From Monilinia fructicola (taxonomy: Eukaryota > Ascomycota > Leotiomycetes > Helotiales > Sclerotiniaceae): 64,000 bases of DNA. The DNA is taken from assembly GCA_008692225.1 (NCBI GenBank), contig VICG01000014.1:1531501-1595500 (forward strand), given 5' to 3'. This document shows positions 49,118-60,748 of this stretch, piece after piece. Position numbers and translations under genes: made by a program. Each line of letters opens with the position of its first letter. Positions within the stretch are counted from its first letter, which is position 1. The notes under the pieces were generated by a model that did not search any database, was not told the origin of the DNA, and worked only from the letters and a program-made list of their open reading frames with translations.

Positions 49118-50576
49118 TTAGTATAATTTCTTCAATGTAAAAGGAACAGAAGATATACGCACATCATTATGACCAACAGAAACAATAGCATCTTCTGAAA
49201 CCCTTACACCACCAGCTCCTTCAACATAAGCCAAAGGAGCATCTCCCATGACCTTCCTTGCGCATTCTGCGACTGTGGTATTTTTCTTCACCAATACACA
49301 ATCTCTAAACACTTTCTCACTTCCGGATCCACCATTTCCTGCTATCAGACTTCCTACGTTCCTTACCGGGAACACTGGTACTAGACCTAACAATTCTGCT
49401 GCTCGAGAAAGTACTTGGACTACTCCCGTGCTTCCGAATCTGTAAAGAACCATGTCTTTCAAATTTTCAATTCTTGTTTTGAGCTTCTCATCCAGTTCCT
49501 TCAAACCCCCACCAGTTTCATCACCATCGGCGATTAGATCCTCTCTCGTATCCACAAACTCACTCCCCTCCGTATACTTCACAAACCCTTGCTTGGCTAG
49601 CTTTCTCAGAAAAACTTCCGACACAGCACTACACAGAACAATACTCTTCGGATCCTGCATCTTCGCAATCTTGCTAATATTCTTATCCGCATCCGCATGA
49701 TCGATCTTGTTCAGCGCAATAACCGTGGGGAATTTCTCATCCGTAAACGCATTTACGACCATATCAATCGTTTCATCAGACCAATGTTCCAATGGTTCCT
49801 TCAACGCCAATTTGTCCAACGTTCGCGCAACCACGGCACTTGTACTTCCATATCCAGAAAATTGTCCCTGTAATGTCTCAACAGCCGTAGCTTTCACAGC
49901 TACATGTCGTCGTTTTATCGAACCCCATTTTTGCATCAAGTTCCCTCGAATCCACGCTACGATCTCCGAGCGCAACCATACAATATCATAACTAGGATCA
50001 TAACCTCTGGTTGCTTTTCCCTCTGCATCAGTCGTGCCACTTACATCCACGACATGAATAAGCGCATCTGCATGTCGTAAATCGTCGAGAAACTTATTTC
50101 CAAGACCTTTTCCTTCGTGGGCGCCTGGGACGAGACCGGCTACATCAAGTAATTCGATAGGAACAGAGCGACGGCCATCGATACAGGATCCATAGTTGGG
50201 TTTGCAGCGTGATTGGAGATTATAACGGGCGCAGGCACAATCGATTTGGAGGTAGCCAATTGCGCGTTGAGGGTCGATGGTTGTGAATCTGGGAATGGCT
50301 CAGCATTTGGTCTTTCTTGCTTTACTTTTGTGCGATCTCCATAGCTTCTTATCCGTCATGGTGGAAGGGCGCGCATGTAATTGACTGGGCTTGTGCTTAC
50401 GGGAAGTTGCCTACATGAGGATGTAAGTAAATGGAGGGGTAGGCTAGAATGGGATGGGATGGCATTGAGAGTATTCACGCACCGACTTTTGATGTAGCAT
50501 CTGTAAGACTGTTCAGTGTTGTACTCTTCCCTGAAGAGGGTTTGCCTACGAGGCCGATCAGAGGATCTCGTGGCAT
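49118..50576 (-). CDS. Obg/YchF-class GTPase of the Ygr210 type, 424 aa, with a 10-nt microexon
   Basis: Exons 50576-50483, 50410-50401 (10 nt) and 50288-49118 total 1275 nt in frame. The P-loop is [10 protein letters not shown] near residue 10. Switch I region: [18 protein letters not shown]3: [25 protein letters not shown]4: ALNKID, the standard NKxD guanine-specificity motif rather than the altered form of ATP-preferring OLA1. A TGS-like C-terminal region ends [18 protein letters not shown]. The microexon contributes the NFP of the switch region and is required to keep the frame. These GTPases are ribosome-associated; the cellular role of the Ygr210 branch is poorly defined. Confidence 0.92.
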
Positions 50577-53133
50577 ATCGTGTGGTGATTATGGGATTTC
50601 TTGAGAAGAACGTTCATGCACAAACTTAAAATTTGTGTATCAACTTTGGGAATGCGCCGGGACTACCGACATCTTGGTGGGGTTGATTGTTGATACCTGA
50701 GGCCAAAGGTTGGTTCAGTCTCAAGATCATTGTCACTCTAAGATGTAAATGATAATGGGATTCTGAATTGTTATTTGCTAATCCGATCAGTCGAGTTGTC
50801 CATACTCGATAGTTTATCTTTGTCTGTATCTCGACGCTTAGTGTTTAGGTCGTCAATGGGTTGAAGTTTTGCTATTCTGAAGATTCGACGTTTTGAGTAA
50901 GCTTAACGAGAAAGATTGGATGAGTATGTGTAAATTTGAATTTAGATTATTTGAAGAAACTATATAGAAGTTATCCAGAGTAGGTGTAACAAGATGGAGC
51001 GCCGATTGCTTATCGTCTCATGCCAGCCACCAACCTCTCCATACCGTATCCACAGCACCGAGATTGCTATATGATTCTTTCCGGCCAATCCATCATCAAT
51101 ACACAATCATCGGTAGTAATGGACACTCCTTAAATCATGAGATATTGGATCGCCAATTATTCCTTGGATGGGCAGTTTTATGCTTTGGGATGTTTCCTTT
51201 GGCAATACGCTCTAGAACCAAAGCCGGTCTAGAAACCCCTTCATCTTCCTCAATTTTTGACGTACATGAGAGCCTGGATCTCGCCCATTCAAGCGACCAA
51301 GCATCAACAGACTATCCATATTCCAAGTCTGTGTAAGAAAAAACAATTCACCATAAGACTCCTTATTCTCGAACTCTGAAATGCAGGATATGGTTCTGGG
51401 CTTACCACGCACTCGCGTAAAGATGTTTCATGAGCAATGACTGTTGAGGTTCTCTCAAAATTGTAACGCTGTCATCCTCCCATTCATTGGGTCATGATCA
51501 TGGAAGGGTCAATTTCCTTCGACCGCATTTGGTGAATGCCACATTGAGATTGTGATGCAGATTCTCATCAACGGATTGTGGTGCACGGAGTTGTCTATCC
51601 AGCCACAGAGCCAAACAAGCTTCACCAGCGCAGGATCTAAAATATTTTCTGATCCAAACTCACCTTGACTCGTGTAGCCCTGCACTGCGCCAGTACGTAT
51701 TGTACTCGTTTGCCAAGAAACATCTTCCAACCTCGTCATTTCTCCGTGGCTTTTCGGAAGTCGGAATGGCGAAGTGAACGATAATTGATCACAAGATGAA
51801 GTTGATAATCAAGATCTTCTAACGTGCATTTAAAGCACTGCCTGTGTAGTATGTAGTATGTACGGACTTGAATGCAAGTTACACGTCTGGTTGCCGTATA
51901 GACAGGCCCGGCGGCTTAGCAAATGGGAAAAGAAAAGGAAGACGAATGAAATGTCGAAATTCGAATCACATGAAATTTGAAGTCCTCAGAATCCATGGAT
52001 GCCACTGCCCAGGTGTACTAGGTAGGTAATGAACTTATGAGTAACCTGGAATTGACTGTGCCACATTCACAGCCACAGCCCCCGCAAGCAGATAAAGACC
52101 AATCGGGATACCTGCGGCATTGAGCTTAGAAAATGTCCGTCACATTATCACATATGCCGTCTCAACATTTGAAAAGACGGTATCCATGACGAGAATCGAT
52201 CTATTCGTTGATTTATTAAATATTATTTATTCATGATATGTCATGTAATATCATGGAATATAATAATAGGATATTATGAGGTTATTGTTATTGTTGTTGT
52301 TATCCATGGATTGTTGTTGTTACTCTATTGTTATTGTTATTACTGTTATTATTATCAAATGTACTTCAAATTTGACTGTAATATTTTCATAGGGTAGGAT
52401 TGATTGATTAAATTCACCCCTTGAAAGAAGGTGTGAAGGGTGAAGCAAGTGAAAGGGATCATTGGAAGAGAATGAACATCATTTACTGCCAGTACTCCGT
52501 ACAGTCGTTGTCAAAAGAGTTATTATGACGTAATGTGGTTGATGATATTTTGATACAGTACAGCGGTTCCAGGTTGCTCTTTTCCTTCCCTTCACCTTCG
52601 CAAATGAAATATCTTGGTTGGGCCACACTTCACCCAAAAAATCAATCGATCTAATCTGTTTTCAGTAAAATGCCAACTCCGAGGTCGAGTCTTTCCTTCC
52701 TTGCAGGTTTGATAAATGGTGAAATAATAATAATGCGGTGACGTTGTATCCCGATTCCAATCAAATGAATGGGAAAAATCGTATCATTCACGTAGGTGAT
52801 AGGTGGTAGGAGGGAGGAGGAACTTCCAGGTTATCCAAGTTGCTGAAAATTAACCAAGCCACTTCAAGGCTTAAGCTCAAAGTTCGTGCTACCGTACTCA
52901 TAGTGTGTCTCATAGTCTCAGTCTCATTCTCATTCTCTCATAGTCTCGTACGCTCTCATACATAAAGGTCCACTTTCCCATTAGTTGACTTGCGACCTTC
53001 AATTTGCAAACATACATTCCAACCTGCTTCACAACACAACAAAGAACTTTCTATACTTTTTAAAAAGATACCCGTCAACGATACAGCTTAGATTTTCATT
53101 TTCGATACCCATTTATCAATCCATTCAAACATC
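50577..53133. other. Intergenic stretch with TTG/TTA triplet repeats
   Basis: TTATTG/TTGTTG triplets lie at about 52275-52355 and a TACTCCGTA motif at 52493. A frame at 51064-51336 encodes a hydrophobic segment (FLGWAVLCFGMFPLAI) but has no suitable ATG and no recognised family. The last few hundred bases should contain the Pmp3 promoter. Confidence 0.5.
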
Positions 53134-53478
53134 ATGCCTTTCACAGCCAGGTAAGAAGAATTGTTCTCATACTCGCTCGTTCGGCGTCGTCGGGCGGCGC
53201 ACTCTCTACTCAAATTGTATCAATAAGAACATGGAAGCAATGACTGACATTTCACAATAGCGATATCTGCAAGATCATTCTTGCCATCATTCTCCCACCC
53301 GTGGGTGTATTCCTTGAGAGAGGATGCGGTGCCGATTTCCTCATCAACAGTAAGGCTACCCATATCCCATGTCTCTAGTAACTGATTGACAATACTAACA
53401 CAATTCATAGTTCTCCTGACCATTCTTGGATACATCCCTGGTATCATTCACGCTTTGTATATCATTCTGAAGTATTAA
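53134..53478 (+). CDS. pmp3: Plasma membrane proteolipid Pmp3, 57 aa
   Basis: Exons 53134-53150 (17 nt), 53261-53349 and 53411-53478; introns of 110 and 61 bp. The product has the family pattern: MPFTASDICKIILAIILPPV, GVFLERGCGADFLINILLTI, then LGYIPGIIHALYIILKY. These form two membrane helices joined by a short loop. Pmp3 proteins influence membrane potential and salt tolerance and are found in the plasma membrane. Length is typical. Confidence 0.96.
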
Positions 53479-55369
53479 ACTTCTTACGATAACGACTTCC
53501 CTCAACCAACCAACCTACCTACAAACAAACCAATCTTCACCTCCGACTAACGATACCACAATCATCTCAATCATATCACATCCATCCTCTATCATACCTT
53601 CATTCGGAATCAGGCGTTACCATACGGTTCCATGCTCAGACATAGTAATGAATAATCAATCTCTTGGCATCGGAAGAGTCGGCTGCAGAGTACTTGGCTC
53701 GAAAGACACAATATGGCTTGGGACATGAGAACATGCATGGGCATGGACCATTTGGGATGATCATGATTTTCTGATTATACTTTCTTGCGCATCCTCACAC
53801 GACTGGGTTTCTATGGAACGGCTTATTTTTTCTTTGGGTCTGCTGGCAGCATGTCTACGGACTTGCGGTGCAATATTGGTTTTCAGGAGGAATTGTACAG
53901 AACGATGGACAACATAATGAACTCAATTTAATTCCAACTTTTGAACAACTAAAACATCTTGGGATTGGGAATTTGCATAGTTTCCATCGTGACCGATCGA
54001 CCATTAATAATGATTCAATAGCCCTGGAGCTTGATAGAACTTTGGAGAAGTTTAGAAGCTTAGAGATAAACTAAAATGTATTGAGTAATGAATGATTCAT
54101 GTCGGAATCTTATTACATCTGTCACTCACCGACTGGTCCAACGGACTGGTACGTTCTACCGTAAAAGGACTGTCTGTACATCTCCGGCCATCCATGGATC
54201 TCTGTACATAGAGTGGAGTGGCCAAGTGCTACAGTACTGAGTCTGGATGTACTTACTGAGTCTTACGCAGACTTGCTGGTAATTATTTCTTTTGAAGGCG
54301 GGGGGACGGAGGGATTAATATCAATAGATGCTCGATGCTCGATGCTCGATGCTTGATTTATGGATTATCCATGGATGATTAATGCCGAGCCCGTAGCACC
54401 CGAATAATACTACAGTACTGTACTTACTCCGTACAGCTGGCGTTCGTTCCTAGTAAAAGAAAGTTTACTATATTCCGTACAGTAGGGTTAATTATGATTT
54501 ATATTAATATACTATAACGTATATTGGTCACTTTATTATAATATATAATACTGTTCAAGGCAAATATATATATAGGTATACTAGCGTATTTTAAAATGGA
54601 TTATTTAATCTATTTTAAGTAAGGATTGAATATTTTAGATAGGGCTAGAAATTAAAAAAAATTTAAAAAAAAATTTTAATTAAATCATTAAGAAAAGTCT
54701 TTAATGTTTAATAAGTATATCTTTAAAGAGTTATTTATATTTACTAAGTATATCTTTAAAATCTACTTATGTTCTTAATTAATAATATTATTTACTTAAA
54801 CTAGTGAATACTATTTATTTCTAATATATTAAGCAAAATAACTTAATCTAATTAACTAAACTAATATAATTTGTTAAAGTTCTCTTATAGAAATAGGAAT
54901 TTATTTCTATTTAAAAATCTCTTAAATCTTATTTTATCTTTTTTTATTTTAATAATCTTATAAAATAAAGAAATAAAAATATAATATAATTATACATAAC
55001 TGTATGTAATTAGTTTAATATAATATTTTTATAATGCTCAAAAAGCATTGTAATATAAAAATATGTATTTATTAGCCCAAATATATAAATTATACTATAT
55101 AGACTCCTCCAGCTAGGTTCACTCCAGCCTTTCAGTACTCCGTACAGTATTGGACAATTGATGCCTTTATCATAAGGCATAGATGACTCACCATACATCT
55201 AGTCCATATTAAGCTAAACTACTTTTTAGCGACCCAAAAATCTTGGCGTTCACACGAAGAAAATTTACTTCTCAGACTTCTATCTCTCTTCCGAACCTCA
55301 ATCACCAACAACAACTCAATTCGGCGTAGGATAACCATTTCTTTGCGACCCTCACCAAAATCAATCAAA
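53479..55369. other. Intergenic stretch including an AT-rich island
   Basis: A GCTCGAT tandem run lies near 54328-54356. TACTCCGTA motifs are at 54425 and 55136. About 54480-55090 is very AT-rich, as in the transposon islands elsewhere, but no inverted ends were found. Confidence 0.5.
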
Positions 55370-55914
55370 ATGCCTCCAAAAGTACGTCCATGAATTAAAG
55401 AAACCGCTTTGCTGTTGGCCTGCTTTCTTTTCCGAGAGTTATGGCGTGATACAGTAGGCTAAAATATATCTTTTATCGAATAGGCAAACAAGAAGGGACC
55501 CTCTGTCAAGAGAAAGTTCGTCATCGACTGCAAGCAACCTGCAAACGACAAGATCTTCGACACCGCTGCTTTCGAGAAGTTCCTCCAAGATAACCTCAAG
55601 GTTGATGGATTGAAGAGCAACTTCGGCGACAAGGTCACCATTGCCAAGGATGGAGACAGCATTAAGGTCGAGACCTCTGTCAACTCTGGCCACTACCTCA
55701 AGTACTTGTACGTATTCCCGGAGAGTTTACACTTTATTTGCTTGAAGAAGTAGAGGAATATTTACTAATCTTTCGTTGCGAAAATAGGACCAAGAAGTTC
55801 CTCAAGAAGAACCAATTGAGAGATTGGCTCCGTGTTGTCTCCACCTCCAAGGGTGTCTACGAATTGAGATTCTTCAACGTTGTTGGTGATGACGCTGAGG
55901 AGGATGATGAATAG
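55370..55914 (+). CDS. rpl22: 60S ribosomal protein L22, 120 aa
   Basis: Exons 55370-55381 (MPPK, 12 nt), 55484-55707 and 55788-55914 total 363 nt in frame. The eL22 signature is clear: [34 protein letters not shown], then [12 protein letters not shown] and [40 protein letters not shown] and an acidic tail. A tiny first exon and a relatively long first intron (102 bp) are common in fungal ribosomal protein genes. The ATG context (ATCAAAATGCC) is good. Confidence 0.97.
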
Positions 55915-58900
55915 ATGGTTACATATCACATCTAGGATTTGAGAATCATACCATGATGGACTAGGCCACGGACTAGAAGATCATGAGGAGAGTTGGGATT
56001 TAGCCATGGTGGATATAATCAATGCTATATTACTGCTCTCTCAAAACCATGGCATCTTGATATTGTTATGTGATTGTGAAACTATGACGATATGCAAACT
56101 AGCATCCTTACCATATCTCCTCCCATACATCCCTACTCTGGAAAGTTCCACTCAACATCCCGTGCACCATGCCATGTGCCAATCCCCGAATCCTACAACT
56201 CCCAAACACAAAAGAATCCCTCTCCCCTTTCAAATCCCCTCTCTTCTCATTAAGTACCTTCAAAGAAGCTTCAAAGAAGATCCATCGCCTTTTCTAGACA
56301 AACCAGCATCTACTGTGCACTGTGAAATATAGAAATAAGATGATTTGGTTTGCGCAATTCTGATGTACAACTTTCAATCTCGAGTTTTGGAGATGGAATG
56401 GAAATGGATGTATGCGGAGCTTTGTTCATAGAAGATTAGATGGCACTAGATTCGGATGTGCGGCGGTGGGTGGAGTAATGAATGGAGTTGGGGATGGGCG
56501 TGGAGGATACTGATGGAAAAACAGGGTGGGTGAATTTTCCGTGCCGGGCTTCCCTTGTGCTCCGTTCAGTTCAGTACAGTACAGTACAGGACAGTACATC
56601 CACGGACGTCGTATATACAGTACTAAGTATATACGGACGGAGCCGACGATGAAACCGACTGTGTATCTGCATAGGTACAGGGTGGAAGATGTAGAAGATG
56701 CAGAAGATTGGTCGGAGTGATATCTGGATGCTATACTGCACTGTAGTGTAGGTAGGACCTGCACCTGCACCTGCACCTGCACCTACCTAGGTATTGTATG
56801 CAAGTGCAGGAAATGGATGCGTTGAGTTTTAGTCGGTGGCTGATCATTACTTACTTGGCTTGGAGTATAATATATATATATATCTCCCAACCATCTCTCG
56901 CCGCCCATTCCACTCATTTCTTCCCGCTCCGCGAAAAGGAAAAAGACAACGGCAGATATGCAAGGTGCGCGAACGAGGATACGTACATATACACTCTACA
57001 CATCTGAAGCCGCGCCCCAGATCTTAGCGTGGCTCGAGAATAAAGAAACGAGGTATCTAGGTTTCGTCCAGATGCTATAAAGTATCGTCTCCTGCTGCAA
57101 GGTGGGGTTTGGGGGATTTCTTTCTAGGGGAGGGGATTCGGGGATTTTCTGTGCTTCGATGATGATGATGATGGTGGTGGTGGTGGTGATGTTTATAATG
57201 GGTATTTCTTGTTCACGGAAGAAGCTATAAATAAGGGTGGGTGGTGGGGTGTTTGCGGGTTGAGTTTCCGTGGCGGATGTTGTGTTGTGGATATCGTGGA
57301 TGGCTCGGAGGAAAGATGACAACGCCGATCAACATGCTAGCTAGGTACATCCGAAGGTTTCCCTCTCCGTTTCTGGTCTGGTCTCGCAAGTTACAATGGT
57401 GAGATGGGGCGGCGCGGTGATGGCGCATATGGTTCTTCTGATTGTTTCTATCCATCCATCGATCTCGCTATCGGATGCTATCCGAGGGCCACTTGCTCTG
57501 CAAGGTTGGCGAGTGGGAAGGGTTTTGAGTTGCTTGTTTTCGGGTGCTAGATGTGTGGAGGGTGTTTCTTTCATGTCTTGTTATCAGCTGGTCATATGTA
57601 AACATGTATATACATATATGTGTGGTTGGGGGGGGGGGGAAGAGACGGGATGGGAAAGAAATTAGATACCGTTACGCCAAGACGCTTACTGTAGCAAAGA
57701 GATTGTACTTGCCCTCAACATCTTGATTGACAAAATATATGCGAACAGCCATATCATCACGCAGATCCATTTATAACAAGTGTAACATTGAGCTCCCGAG
57801 AAGATTCCGAGAAGCTGGATGGGACGTCAGTTAATCGTGGAGAAGAAGCTAGCTATACACATATACTCGGCATAGGCATGGAAGATCAATAAAGAGCAGC
57901 GCATTCGCAACCCAACACTCCAATGCACACCCAGAAACGAACATTGAATCGCCACTTAACGTGTGACCTACCCGACATGCACCGTGCGATGCAGCAAGGG
58001 CTCTTCCCACCATTCCAGCTCGCCAAGCTAGGCGTGGCGAGATGGACGCCCCATTTCATTCGTACCCATGGATTCCTATCCGCATACTTCAAACGACCCC
58101 GATCCGCGGAGTACGAGGATGGAAATTGCAACGTGATTGTCCGAAGGGATGGTTTTCATTTGTGAGCAAATATACAAGAAGCTGTCTCTGCTCCGCATCC
58201 TTCCACTGAATGGTCGCCACGGTGACGTGTTCCAGATCCAGCACTGACTCCCATGTGCGTCCTCCCTTGCTGCCTTCCTTCCTTCCTTCGCAACGTGCCC
58301 CAAAGGAACGAGATCCATACGCAGTGAAGCCATACAATTATCCACTCAATTACTATACCGGACATCAAGAACATCCATCCATCTATTCACCAACTCGCAA
58401 ACATAGACTCCTCGGCAGAATCCCCAGAGTCGCCTACTGTACTTTCGACAGCCAGATTCCCCAGATTGCCCACCGCAGACGTCTTCAGCCGATAGTATTC
58501 CCAACGACTGTTGCGGACTGCTTAATGCCAAGAGCGCGTTGATAGCTAGCTGTACAGCGTGACCCACTCATCGTGATTGTCCGACTCGATGCCTCCAGCC
58601 TTCGCACGAGATGGCCGCGGGGATTTCAGCTCTCGACATATGTTCAGTCGTTAGGATACTGCGAAGTCAAGGATTCCACCTTCCACAGCCGCCTTTATGT
58701 ATCTTCAATTTGTGACATGGCAAAGAAATTCTGGTCCGATCAAAAGAAAAAAAAATTGCTTTTTCAAGAAGCCAGGTTTGAGGCCGAGGGTTCGTGAGAA
58801 CCCCGCGGTGTGATGGGCGTTGCGGTTGTGGGACCTAAAATTGCGCTCTAGCCATGGCATGCATTTGAACCGACTCTGCTCAGCGTAGACGCAAAGTGTC

Positions 58901-59241
58901 GGTGACAGTGTGACGATACCACGGTGCTGCCATGACGAGTCGTGATCGTTTCCAGCCCGCCGATATTCCACCAACTCACACATAACTTGTACCATCAATA
59001 AACCTAGACACCAACGCAATACTCATATAAGATTACGAGAGAACCTCCAGAGCGCTGCCAAGCTTTAGGTTGTAGAGGTTGACTCGTACGAGACAGCAAA
59101 GGGTGGACATCCCGCAGCCACCAAAGCAGCTATCCACGCCATGATCATCTGATCATTATCGTAACTTTGATCTGGATCGAGGGAAAGATCCGACGGCGCA
59201 GAAGAGATTGTCGTTGCAACAGGCATCGTTATCCGATATAT

Positions 59242-59282
<41 letters not shown>

Positions 59283-60748
59283 ATGCAAAAAAATCAAAAA
59301 CTCGTCAACACAGCGAAAACGACGCAAGCGAGAAGAGCGTCTCAAAAAGCCCAACGATAATGGCCACAGCCATAAACCCAATATCTACCCACTACCCACC
59401 AGCCTCTCCTCCCAGCGGGTCCATCACATTCATTATATACCGCAAGAGCGCCCGCGACCAAGCACCCCAAGCGCATGATGTAAGATTACGCACCCAAGAA
59501 AAATTCAGGAGCGTTCGAGAAAGTTCCACGCATGGCGCGACGACGACGACGACGACGACTTGACGGCTGCGAGCCAAGACGCATCGTGGCTTGCGCGACG
59601 CAATAAAAGATGCTGTAGTGTAAAGCAGGGCATACGTACATTTTGCTGAAAATGGACCGACCATGTTGATGCGACTGCGGGAGGATGTTTGGCATTAGGT
59701 CGGGAGCACGGCTATGGGTGGGTGGGTGGTTGGTTGGTTGGTATGTTGCGTCGCACGTGCTTACTTCTGCTGTATCCTATTTGGTACCACAATCTTACCT
59801 ACCAACTTATCTATCGGTACAACGTTTTGACCTCCGCTTGACGAATCCCCCTTTGAGATTTCGGGGGCGTGTTCATGCTGGGAGGATCAAGTAGTGTGGT
59901 AGCTTGCGAAGTGGAGGTCGCAAGAATCATTGGATGTTTGGTTGGCAGAGGTAAAGAACAAACTGAGTTTTTTTTACCAAGGAAAGAGGAAAAGAGTGAG
60001 GAACCAGCAAGAGATCTCGAGAATAGATAGTACTCCAAGATGAGGCTCTACCACGAACTTCATATTCTGCTACATATGTCCAGATATCCAAAATTTATTA
60101 GCATTTTCTTAAAAGGGGCGCAAAGATGAAAGACCTCAAAGGAAAATATCTCCCCAAAGGAAGGAGCCAAACAAGATATCTATCCACTTCACTCGTTGGA
60201 AATTTGCACTCACATCATTAAATAAAGTAGCAAGGGAAACTTTTAGTGTTTTCATTATGTACTCATCCTGAGAGATTGAACCTCTATGCTACTTGCAATC
60301 CCTTCCTACCAGATTCCATTTTCTGAACAGCATTTCGTTAACGTCAAGGTTCTATATACCCTATGGAATCCTTAAAAAGAGAAAGGGTCACAGTCCAACA
60401 TACGACTCTGATCAAGAATCCACAGTCGTAGTAACCCACCCACAAATTGATATTCCCGTCTCAGTTGATGGGATGTGTAAAGTAAGTCGAACAAGTTGAA
60501 GCCAATCAATAAATATGCCCAAAATTACTCCTTTCTTCCATTTCAATCAACTTTGAAAAAAAAAAGTGAAAAAAATCTCAAAGACAAGCAAACAGTAAAG
60601 GTAATGCGCAATTTAAGAACCATCGTAAACTTCTTTTTCCCAGTCCACGCTATGCAACAAAAATTCCAAAGTTAATCCCATAAACATGCTCTCATTTCTC
60701 GCAGGAAAAGTATGATATAAGGTTAGATAAAGGGAAGTCAATTGACCC
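55915..60748. other. Long intergenic stretch with simple repeats, no gene supported
   Basis: About 4.8 kb. Visible tracts: GTACA repeats near 56570-56600, a CACCTG array (56758-56785), a TA run (59245-59281), and a GAC run (59538-59560). Short frames on both strands have no recognisable motifs. Confidence 0.55.
59245..59281. repeat. TA dinucleotide microsatellite
   Basis: An almost perfect alternating TA run. Confidence 0.9.

Noticed and set aside
51064..51336. 90-residue frame with one hydrophobic segment
   Set aside because: No usable ATG except internally and no recognisable upstream exon. A resemblance to small mitochondrial membrane subunits was considered but not supported.
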